64,000 bases of DNA, taken from Flavipsychrobacter sp. (GTDB lineage: Bacteria; Bacteroidota; Bacteroidia; Chitinophagales; Chitinophagaceae). Of this stretch, positions 54,733 to 63,700 are shown one piece after another. The notes under the pieces are model-generated. The model was not told where the DNA came from. It made no database searches and saw nothing but the letters and a program-made list of their open reading frames with translations. How positions within the stretch are numbered: position 1 is the first letter of the stretch; every line of letters starts with the position of its first letter. A program made the position numbers and the translations under genes. The DNA lies in assembly GCA_031292525.1 (NCBI GenBank), contig JARLGY010000061.1:1-64000 (forward strand), given 5' to 3'.

Positions 54733-56700
54733 ATGCATCGTATAACTATAAAACTGATCTTTACATTAAGCATTATAATGTTATCTATTTTAATAGATAA
54801 CATTATATATGCTCAAATAAATGCACAAAAATATTTTGACTCTCTTACTTACGTTATACCCAAAATATCAAATACAGAACAGAAAGTTATAGCGCTAGAT
54901 ACAATTGGCCTATACTACAAGGATGCTAAACCAGATACAGCTTTATTTTTTGCAAAGCAAGGTCTGCAACTCGCAGTTAACTCTAAATATATTTATGGAG
55001 AAGCAAAAGTGAGAAGCCTGCTTTCACTTATATACAGCCGATTTAGCGAATATGAAAATGCAAATGTGCAAGCAAGGCTTGAACTTCAACTATTTACTAA
55101 AATAAACTCAACACCTGGTATTGCTGCGGCATATAACCAACTTGGTGTCAATAGCGCCAAATTAGGTCGCTACGATTCTGCAACTATATATTTATTTAAA
55201 TCTGAAAAAATATACGAGAATGCCAAAGACAGTAATGCTCTGGCTTTGGTATATATGAATTTAGGGGTTATTGCTGAAGAAGACGGGCGACAGGATGCAT
55301 CCCTGGATGAGGCTTTACAATATTTTACAAAAGCACTTTCTTATTCCAAAAACGACTTAGAGCGCAAACTGGAACTATTCAATAACATAGGTGTTATTTA
55401 TGGCAAAAAAGGAGATCTTAAAAAGGCGCTGAGTTTTTTCAAAAACGTATTAGACAGTACAGAGGTAACCTTTTTGCCGGTACGGATCAATGCACTTACC
55501 GACTGTGTTATGGCATATGACCATTTAGGCGATCATGAAATGGCAATAAAATGCACTGATGAAGGATTATTCCTGGCCCGTAAATACAATCTGCCTGCCG
55601 ATGAAGCATTGTGTCTTATGGATAAGGGTGCAATCATAAGTGGCAAAAACATTACTGCCGGTACTGCGCTCATTCATCAAGGTTTAGATCTTGCTAAAAA
55701 GATAGGTAATAAACGCTTACAGCTTCAGGGCTATGATAATTTAATGGGTGTTTATGAAGATAATAAAGACTATAAAAATGCCTATTTGATATTGCAGGAG
55801 AAAAATGATTTTGCAACGCAAGTATTCAATATCGAAAAAGCAAAAAAAATTGCCCAGGTTCGGGAGTTGTACGAAACAGAGAAAAAAGACAATGAAATAC
55901 TGCTTCTTAATAAAGACAGGTCTTTACAAGCCTTGCAACTAAAAAATGAAAAGACGAGTAGAAATTATCTTTTTGCAGGCATACTTCTTCTTGCTTCGTT
56001 TTCAACGGTAACTGTTTATAACCGCAACCGCCGTCGCAAACTTATCTTTCAGAAACAAATATCAGAAACAGAAATGACGGCACTACGTGCACAAATGAAC
56101 CCCCATTTTCTCTTTAATTCTCTTAACTCAATCCACAGCTATATACAAGACAATAATAATGCAGTAGCTTCTGCTTACCTGCTCGACTTTTCAAAACTTA
56201 CCCGCATTATACTTGAAAACTCGTTACATCAGTCAATACCTCTTGCTGAGGAATTACAAGCGCTTGATCTGTATATGTCACTTGAAGCACGACGAATGGA
56301 CAAAAAACTTAACTATGAGATAGCAGTATCACCTGATATAGATAGCGAGAATACACTCATTCCACCACTTATACTTCAACCCTTTATTGAAAATGCAATT
56401 CTGCACGGACTGCAACATAAAAAAGATAGCGGCAATATAAAACTTACCATTGCGCTGCAAGACAACATGCTGCATTGCACTATTGAAGATAACGGGATAG
56501 GCCGCGAAAAAGCAAGTCAGCTTAAAGGAAAATTCGCTTCTAAGAAAGAATCTCTAGGTATGAAGCTTACTAATCAACGAATAGATATCATTAACAAACA
56601 AAAAAAATCCGCAGCATACGTTACCATAACAGATATTACAGACAATGGGCAAACAGGCGTACGTGTGATACTTACACTACCACTTGAAACAAGGTTTTAA
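54733..56700 (+). CDS. TPR-containing LytS-type sensor histidine kinase
   Basis: A 655-residue kinase. After the signal peptide (ending YAQ) come periplasmic TPR repeats, a membrane helix (YLFAGILLLASFSTVTVY) and a cytoplasmic His_kinase domain of the LytS type with the phospho-acceptor in LRAQMNPHFLFNSLNSIHSY. An ATPase with LQPFIENAILHGL and DNGIGR follows. ATG 54733 (MHRITIKLIF) is the natural start, and the frame opens 24 residues earlier. It is 150 nt upstream of its LytTR partner. A 34-nt palindrome lies inside the signal-peptide region. Confidence 0.93.
   Translation: MHRITIKLIFTLSIIMLSILIDNIIYAQINAQKYFDSLTYVIPKISNTEQKVIALDTIGLYYKDAKPDTALFFAKQGLQLAVNSKYIYGEAKVRSLLSLIYSRFSEYENANVQARLELQLFTKINSTPGIAAAYNQLGVNSAKLGRYDSATIYLFKSEKIYENAKDSNALALVYMNLGVIAEEDGRQDASLDEALQYFTKALSYSKNDLERKLELFNNIGVIYGKKGDLKKALSFFKNVLDSTEVTFLPVRINALTDCVMAYDHLGDHEMAIKCTDEGLFLARKYNLPADEALCLMDKGAIISGKNITAGTALIHQGLDLAKKIGNKRLQLQGYDNLMGVYEDNKDYKNAYLILQEKNDFATQVFNIEKAKKIAQVRELYETEKKDNEILLLNKDRSLQALQLKNEKTSRNYLFAGILLLASFSTVTVYNRNRRRKLIFQKQISETEMTALRAQMNPHFLFNSLNSIHSYIQDNNNAVASAYLLDFSKLTRIILENSLHQSIPLAEELQALDLYMSLEARRMDKKLNYEIAVSPDIDSENTLIPPLILQPFIENAILHGLQHKKDSGNIKLTIALQDNMLHCTIEDNGIGREKASQLKGKFASKKESLGMKLTNQRIDIINKQKKSAAYVTITDITDNGQTGVRVILTLPLETRF
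54774..54807. repeat. 34-nt perfect inverted repeat inside the kinase gene
   Basis: Arms TATAATGTTATCTATT and its exact complement are separated by TT. It covers codons for the hydrophobic core of the signal peptide, 41 nt after the start codon. A stem of 16 bp so near the start could fold in mRNA and limit translation, or it may be a protein-binding site. It is not required by the amino-acid sequence. Confidence 0.85.
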
Positions 56701-56850
56701 CAAATTACATTTACTATGCTCCATCCAACACATGGAGCCTTCCAGCGGTATATCATTTTTAAGCAACATAGCATTTTCTGCGACAAGCCCCCTGCGGCGT
56801 AAACTATGCAACAAGTTTTATATTTTCGCATTACCAGCTACCACCACTAA

Positions 56851-57600
56851 ATGATAAATGCCATTATAATAGACGATGAAGCCCATTGCCGTAAAAACCT
56901 TAAGACCCTATTACTTAATGCCAGCCATAAAATAAATTTGCAGGCAGAATGCATTTCCGTTGCAGAAGCTAAAGAGGCTATTATCAATTACCGTCCTGAT
57001 CTTATTTTTCTTGATGTTGAGATGCCTGGAAGCAACGGCTTTGATCTCTTGAATGAGGTGGACGAAATCAACTTTGAAATTATTTTTACATCTGCGTACG
57101 ACAAATACGCAATCCAGGCTATAAGATCAAGCGCTCTCGATTTCTTGCTTAAACCTATTACTAAAGAAGACCTGGAAGATGCGCTCATGCGCTTTAAGTC
57201 CAAGAAGAATATTACGCAAACACAGCGTCAGGTAGAGGTATTATTGCAAAATTATGGCCAACCGCAGGATCTAAAACGCATTGTAGTGCCTACAAATACA
57301 GGTCTTGAATTTATACCTGTCAACAGTATTATACACTTGCAGGCCAGCAGCAATTATACTACATTCTACCTCACGGAAGATAAAAAACTCACTATATCAA
57401 AAACGCTGAAAGACATGGAAGAGTTGCTTCCGGAGCGGCCATTCTATCGGGTACACCAATCACACATCATCAATACAAATTACATAAAGCAGTTTCTTAA
57501 AAGCGACGGTGGGGTGCTTATTATGGATGACAAGTCTATTATCCCCATCTCAAGGCAACGCAAAGACGAACTTTTAGCTATACTAAAGACAAGACCTTAA
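56851..57600 (+). CDS. LytTR-family response regulator
   Basis: A 249-residue regulator with a receiver domain (IDDE at 7-10, phospho-acceptor D55 in LIFLDVEMPG, T/S in FTSAYDKYA, K in LLKPI) and a C-terminal LytTR DNA-binding domain (IIHLQASSNYTTFYL, HQSHIINTNYI). It is the cognate partner of the LytS-type kinase just upstream. The targets are not known. A direct or inverted-repeat LytTR site was not found in its own upstream gap. Confidence 0.95.
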   Translation: MINAIIIDDEAHCRKNLKTLLLNASHKINLQAECISVAEAKEAIINYRPDLIFLDVEMPGSNGFDLLNEVDEINFEIIFTSAYDKYAIQAIRSSALDFLLKPITKEDLEDALMRFKSKKNITQTQRQVEVLLQNYGQPQDLKRIVVPTNTGLEFIPVNSIIHLQASSNYTTFYLTEDKKLTISKTLKDMEELLPERPFYRVHQSHIINTNYIKQFLKSDGGVLIMDDKSIIPISRQRKDELLAILKTRP

Positions 57601-57623
57601 GCCTGATCTATCTAATCATATAG

Positions 57624-57662
57624 AATACAGGTACGCTTATGTGCCTGTGTCCTGTATTTTTT
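57624..57662 (+). terminator. Probable terminator of the LytTR gene
   Basis: Arms AATACAGG/CCTGTATT with an imperfect inner stem (ACAGGTAC and GTGCCTGT) and a six-T tail. Confidence 0.6.
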
Positions 57663-57789
57663 GTCACACACTAAGTGAAACCTGCCCAATACTAATTCAC
57701 GCGTTTAATTTTTGTGCCTACCCTTTAATTTTGATTCCTCAAATGATCACAGCTGGTATGGTGATCATAATAATCGAAACAGTAGCTGC

Positions 57790-58005
57790 ATGAAAAAATT
57801 AATATGTATTATCCTTTGCCTTTTTTGCAAAAATGCCTCATTCTAATAGAACGAATTAAAGGTCAAATTAGGCGTTAACAGCATTGATATGTCAAAGCTA
57901 TTAAAACAGCTGTTGTGTACTGCAATTTCATCTGCAGCAACTGTTATCGCTAGGGCATGGCTTGTTTTAGCTGGCCATAAGTGTCCACCACAATTAAGGA
58001 ATTAA
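57790..58005 (+). pseudogene. Decayed secreted-protein gene
   Basis: One frame reads MKKLICIILCLFCKNASF, then TAA TAG (57844-57849). It resumes in the same frame with NELKVKLGVNSIDMSKLLKQ and a hydrophobic stretch before TAA at 58003. The first part is a good signal-peptide start. TTC-TAA-TAG-AAC is two single-base changes from FSQN, the usual cleavage junction here. I read it as the head of a lost exported protein. Chance is not excluded. Confidence 0.45.
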
Positions 58006-58108
58006 CTATACCTGCAAGGTGATCAGATTGCTGCAAACAATACAAATACCAATGCTAAAATAAATCAATTTTATCACCCCTTAAAAAATACAAATTAGAT
58101 CTCTCAAC

Positions 58109-60142
58109 ATGAAACATTTACAAGACAATCATCTAAAACCCTTATCGAGAAAGATTTTCTCCAAAGCAAATATTAGAAAGGCTGGCTTATTTTTAACCTT
58201 TAATCTGGTGCTGGCAGTAAATACAACTCAGGCTATTACCTATTACTCAAAAAGTACAGGAGCCCTCAATTCGGTAGGAACATGGGGCACTGCAACAGAT
58301 GGCTCAGGTACAGCACCTACTGCGTTCAACAGTAATCAGGATCTGTTTACAATTGCAAACAACAATACTACGGGTTTAACAGCCAATTGGACTGTTTCAG
58401 CAGAAGTAACCTTTGCTGCAACCGGGTCACAAACACTTCCCTTAAACGGATTTACATTATCTGCTGGGCAAATTGATTGTACTTCCACTTATACAATAAA
58501 AGGTTCTGCAACTTCTGGTTTAGCTATTACTGCCCACGTATCAAGCTCTAGCTCCATATATATGGATCAGACCAGCACTGCAACTGCAACCTTGGGCGTT
58601 CTTACTTTTTCGGGCTCAGGAACAGGCACACTTCACAACACCCTGAATATAGCAAGCACAGGTACTGCAACAATAGGCACTAGCGGTCTAACCACTGGTG
58701 GATTTCTTAAGCTAAAATCTGATGCGTCTGGCACAGCAAGGTTGGCAGGCTCTAATATACCTGCCGGCACTGTAAGTATAGAACGTTACATACCTGGCCA
58801 GCGTGGCTATCGACTGTTGGGTCAGCCTTTTAATGCGGCACAAAACATCTCAACTTTGGGTACTGCATTTGACATTACCTTTCCCGGTGGCACAGGTAAC
58901 ATTGGTAGTTGTACCAGCAACGTAGCTTCTGTATATAGCTACACTGCAGGTGCAAGCCCGGCATTTGCTGCTATAAACGCTGCCAGCGCCGGCACTTTCC
59001 CCAATGCAACAGCAATAAGCTCACATAGCAATGGCGTATTGGCTTTTATAAGAGGTGCTGATGGTGAGGGTTGTAATACAAGAGGAACTTACACCCCTTC
59101 AGCTGTAACTGCCGTAACTACAGGAACGCTAAATGCAATAAGCGTTACTGAAAAAGTTCCCGCAAATGGCTGGAACCTTATTTGTAATCCGCTCCCTTCA
59201 CAAGTATTACTAAGTGCTGTTACAGGCGCCAGTGGTCTTAATGCTATAATTACTATTAACCCTGGTGGCCAAAACGGCGGCCATACTTACACCAATGGCA
59301 CTCAGTATGTTGAAGGCTCCACAAGTACTATCATCCCTGTAAACGGTGCGTTTTTGGCACAGAATACCACTGGCACTGATATCACGCTGACTTTTGCAGG
59401 AGCGTCAACAACCTCAACTGCGCCAAACATCACGGCTTTTAAAACAACAAGTATATATCCTTCTATCCAGCTTTCTGTTTATCAGGGTACTGCTTTTTGG
59501 GATAGCTGGAGGTTGAATATGCAACCAGGTTCTAGTGAGATAGCCCACGACAAGGGTGATGTAGACAAATTTTCAAATGCCCAGTTTGACATCTATTCCC
59601 TATCAAGCGATAGCGTTGATTTGTACACAGATGCACGCGATGCCGATAGTATGGCAAATGGAGACATCGTGCGCTTAGGATTGCGTTCTGTACCCGATAC
59701 AACATTCACATTACAGGTAACAGACTACACCCTGCCAAACAACAAAATAGTATTCCTGCACGACAAATATACCGGTACATACACACAGCTATCTAATGGC
59801 TTTAGCTACCCCTTCAGCATAACAACCGATATCGCAAGTCAAGGACAGAATCGTATGGAACTAGTATTTAATGACGTGAGTACAGGCGTAAGTAACCTAT
59901 CAACTCATGGGATGACGATTGTACCCAATCCTGCTACAAATAATATAAATCTTAGCTATAGCAATGCATATGCAGGCAGCAAAAGCATTAGTATCATTAA
60001 CCTTGTTGGGCAGGTTGTAAAAAAAATTGCCACTGCTGAGAACAACATAACTATATTGGTCAATAATCTGACACCAGGCCTCTATATTATAAAGACAGTA
60101 GTAAACGGTAACATCATTACAGAACGTTTCGTAAAAAACTAA
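58109..60142 (+). CDS. Secreted protein with T9SS type A sorting domain
   Basis: A 677-residue protein with a long N-terminal lead and signal peptide ending near TQA. The mature protein opens with YYSKSTGALNSVGTWGT (45-61), a module also present in the giant gene downstream. A Thr/Ser/Gly-rich beta region and a beta-sandwich portion follow. It ends in a type A sorting domain: VPNPATNNINLSYS, LVGQVVKK, GLYIIKTV, ERFVKN. Predicted role is surface-located or secreted. It is followed 21 nt later by the 72-residue sorting-signal protein. Confidence 0.88.
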   Translation: MKHLQDNHLKPLSRKIFSKANIRKAGLFLTFNLVLAVNTTQAITYYSKSTGALNSVGTWGTATDGSGTAPTAFNSNQDLFTIANNNTTGLTANWTVSAEVTFAATGSQTLPLNGFTLSAGQIDCTSTYTIKGSATSGLAITAHVSSSSSIYMDQTSTATATLGVLTFSGSGTGTLHNTLNIASTGTATIGTSGLTTGGFLKLKSDASGTARLAGSNIPAGTVSIERYIPGQRGYRLLGQPFNAAQNISTLGTAFDITFPGGTGNIGSCTSNVASVYSYTAGASPAFAAINAASAGTFPNATAISSHSNGVLAFIRGADGEGCNTRGTYTPSAVTAVTTGTLNAISVTEKVPANGWNLICNPLPSQVLLSAVTGASGLNAIITINPGGQNGGHTYTNGTQYVEGSTSTIIPVNGAFLAQNTTGTDITLTFAGASTTSTAPNITAFKTTSIYPSIQLSVYQGTAFWDSWRLNMQPGSSEIAHDKGDVDKFSNAQFDIYSLSSDSVDLYTDARDADSMANGDIVRLGLRSVPDTTFTLQVTDYTLPNNKIVFLHDKYTGTYTQLSNGFSYPFSITTDIASQGQNRMELVFNDVSTGVSNLSTHGMTIVPNPATNNINLSYSNAYAGSKSISIINLVGQVVKKIATAENNITILVNNLTPGLYIIKTVVNGNIITERFVKN

Positions 60143-60163
60143 AACAATAAAATAAAATATAAC

Positions 60164-60382
60164 ATGAAAGCAAATAAAATAGGGTTGCTCATATTGGTTG
60201 CATGCATCATTTCCTTCAAGATGTTTGCTCAGGGTATTCTGCCTGGCGACCCTGATACAAGTGTGCCCTTGGATGGTGGATTGAGCATAGCCATCGTTGC
60301 CGGTGTAAGCTATGGAGCAAAAAGACTTATGAAGAAAAAGAAAAATACGACAGAAGCAACCGGTGCAAACGAAAAAAAATAA
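60164..60382 (+). CDS. Mini-protein with exosortase-type PLDGG sorting signal (PID-CTERM-like)
   Basis: A 72-residue protein made of a signal peptide (ending MFAQ), about 11 residues with several Asp and Pro, then VPLDGGLS, a hydrophobic helix IAIVAGVSYGA and a basic tail KRLMKKKK. The P-I/L-D-G-G plus helix plus basic tail is the tripartite form of the Bacteroidota PID-CTERM exosortase signals. The mature protein would be almost nothing else, so its function is unclear. It lies 21 nt after the T9SS gene and before a strong terminator. Confidence 0.78.
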   Translation: MKANKIGLLILVACIISFKMFAQGILPGDPDTSVPLDGGLSIAIVAGVSYGAKRLMKKKKNTTEATGANEKK

Positions 60383-60772
60383 TTAAACTTCTGCCATAAT
60401 GATCGGATCCCACGCTTTAAAGCGTGGGATCTTTTTTTGGGCTTATTATTATTAAGTGAACATAAAATGTTGAATACTAAGTCAAACCTACAGAATACTA
60501 AGTCAAATAAAATATAACGAGTTTATTTACCTAACATTTGCATAAACATGCTATTAAACATATACATATTATTTGTTTATTTGAGCATTTTTATACTGTA
60601 AAATAAAAGCAGTAAAATTTATGATATTTCATAAAAAGTATTATTAAAGAATTCAGAAAAAACTGATTTTATTATTATTTTTTAAAATAAATTAAAGACT
60701 GTTATTTTGTACCCTCTATGAACCTTTTGCAAGTATAAAATTTATAAGAAACTCCTACACAAATTGCTATAT
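60383..60772. other. AT-rich intergenic region
   Basis: 390 bp, very A/T-rich (runs of A and T around 60590-60710). It holds the terminator at 60406-60438 and otherwise no gene or clear promoter box. The composition is unlike the flanking genes. Confidence 0.4.
60406..60438 (+). terminator. Strong terminator after the mini-protein gene
   Basis: A perfect 26-nt palindrome (half-site GATCCCACGCTTT) followed by seven T. Confidence 0.93.
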
Positions 60773-63700
60773 ATGAAAAACAAAAAAGTACTTTTTTCTC
60801 TCCTTTCAGTAGTGCTCAGCTTAGGTTGTGTCTCGCTACATGCTCAAACAGCCAATACCTGGACGCAGAAAGCAAATTTCGCCGGAACTGGCAGAAGTTA
60901 TGCAGTCAGTTTTTGCGTCGGTACCAAAGGATACTTGGGCTTGGGGGGATATACCGATATGTGGGAATATGATCCTTCAGCAGATACATGGACACAAAAA
61001 GCAAGCAATCCCGCTGGTGTTAGGAATGGCGCATCAAGCTTTGTAATTGGCTCCATAGCATATGTGGGTACCGGAGATAATGGTAGCCAAAGCTACTATC
61101 AGGACTTCTGGGCATTTAATCCAAGCTCAAATACATGGACACAAAAAGCAAATTATCCCAAAGCTAAAAGTGGTGCCGTTGGCTTCAGCGTAGGCACTAA
61201 AGGATATATAGTAGGCGGTACCCATAATGATCCAACTGGCGATTATTGGCTAGACGACAACTACGAATACGACCCTTCTGCAGACACCTGGACACATAAG
61301 GCTAGCGTACCCGGTACCCGGGCGTGGGCTGTAGCCTTCTCAATTGGCAATTATGGTTATGTAGGTACTGGTCATGACAATAACGGAAATCACAACGATT
61401 TTTATCAATATGATCCTGCGGCGGATGTCTGGACGCAAAAAGCAAATTTTACAACTACCAGGTATATTGCCATGGCGGCAGGTACATCCAGCAGGGGCTA
61501 CATGGGTTGTGGTTATAACAATAGCTTCTTTAGAGACTGGTGGGAATATAATCCCGTTTCCGATAGCTGGACGCAAGAAGCAAATTACCCGCCAGGCACC
61601 GAATATAATGCAACATCTTTCGCTATAGGAGATGTCGTATATGCAGGTGTTGGTGCTATATATGGCAACTCCTTCTACAAGTATGTTCCAAATAGTACAA
61701 ATGTTTTTTATTCTGCATCTACTGGCGATTTGGGAACGCTCTCTACCTATGGCACTAATTCTGATGGTTCAGGCAGCCATCCCACAAGCTTTTCTACTGC
61801 CGGCCAAACCTTTCATATAGCAAATGGTCATTCTGCCGCGCTTACTTCAGCGTTCACATTACCTTCAGGCTCCAGGTTTGTTTTTGATATAAGCGACACT
61901 CTTTCTGGTAGCGCTCTTAACGCTACAATAGATGTTTCAGCGGGGGTCACATTAACTATATCTTCCGATCCATCATCTATCAAGATCGGGTCTATGTCAC
62001 AGACCTCCACCGTAACTTATATAAACACAAGCTCCGTTACTATACCTGCTGGTGTTTACGGTAACCTGAATATAGGTGCTGGTGGCGCAGGCGCAAAAAC
62101 ACTGGGCTCTACACCTTCACTCACTGTTGTAACAGGCAATCTGAATATAGCGACAACTGATGCTGGTGGCTTTAATATAGGCAGCAACACTTTAAGCGTA
62201 AAAGGTAATATTACCAACACAGGCGGCACGTCTGCTTACGATTTCATAAATGCCACTTCGGGTTCTCTTTCATTAAGTGGCACAACAGCTCAAACTGTGA
62301 ACAGTGGCATTATCGGTACTGTCCAAAACCTCACCATCGGCAATACTGCAGGCGTTACTGTCAACAATGGAGTTACTGTTACTAGCAACCTAACACTTAA
62401 CGGAGGCTTATTCACCTTGTCTTCAGGGGTCTTAACTGTAAATTCAGGGGCTACTGTCTGGCCCAATGGGGGTACATTGGCGGCCAACCCAACCTATGTT
62501 GGAACTGTGAACATCTTAGCACAGCCATTTGGTATCGTCACTTCCGGCAAGGAATTAACCCCGGTAACATTAAGTACCCTCGGCTCACTTAGGATTGCAT
62601 CCAACATTGGAACGTACAAAATAGCCGCGGGCTTAAATCCAACATTTACCAGTCTCACTGTAGATTGGCAGTCTATTTTAGACGTCGGCACAAACAATAT
62701 TACGCTATCATCTACAGGTGCAAGCATATCAGGAACATTTAAACATGCCAACACAACTGGCTTTAGTGGTGGCTCAGCAACAGCTATTACAAATACAAAT
62801 TCACCAACAGTCACCCTCATCGGCGGCTCTGTACTTGAATATGCTGCAACCAATGCACCAATAGATGCACGTACCGATTACTATGACGTAGCTGTTGATA
62901 ACGGTGGTAAATTATCTGGCAATGTGGTCCTTAGCCATATGTTAACCTTAGGCACATCCTCTACCCTCTCGCTCGACACCAATTCACTTACTATTGCTTA
63001 TGCACCAGCTGGTACGGGCAATATCAATGCTTCGGCTGGTACTATAGTCTTTAGCGGTTACAGTCAATATAATATACCTGCCACATTATTTGGCGCTTAT
63101 AGTATAAAGAACTTAACCGTAAATTTCTCATCCTTCATGTTTAGCACCTTAACATGGAATCCCCTCGTAACCAATGTTACCGGTAACTTAACGCTTACAT
63201 CGGGTATAATGGACATTGGCTCCAATACATTAAATATTGGTGGCAATGCATCTGCAGTCAGCGGGTTTTCAGGGGGTAGTCTTACAGCAACTTCAGGAAC
63301 AGTTGGTTTCAACGGATCTGGCAATCAAAGTATCGGGTCCATCTTTGGCGGATCAATTAAAAATCTGGTTATAGCTAATACTGGTACATCGCCATCAAAT
63401 GTGGTTACTTTAGCCAGCGCGCCTTCAGTCACTAATGCCCTCACACTCACCAGCGGTTCACTTGCGATTGCATCAGGTAGTCTCACTGTCGCTGGCCATA
63501 TATACAGAACGGCGGGCACCCTGGCAGCAGCTCCTGTTTACAGCGGCAATGTGGAAGTTAGTATTGGTGCTACATGTACTTCAGGTCCTGAAATTGCAGG
63601 TACTTCAGGCACGCTCGATACGCTCTCTGTTACTGCTGGTACTTACACTTTATCTACTTCACAGTCTCTAAGCAAGTTGGCCCTCACCGGCAACGTTGCT

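Larger units (their letters stand above)
57601..58108. other. 508-bp region holding a decayed secreted-protein gene
   Basis: The region contains a terminator-like dyad (57624-57662), the broken frame at 57790-58005 and a short noncoding lead before the T9SS protein. No other gene is visible. Confidence 0.5.

Noticed and set aside
60828-61628. Separate small plus-strand genes in the last 3 kb
   Set aside because: They are out-of-frame shadows inside the long open frame that starts at 60773.
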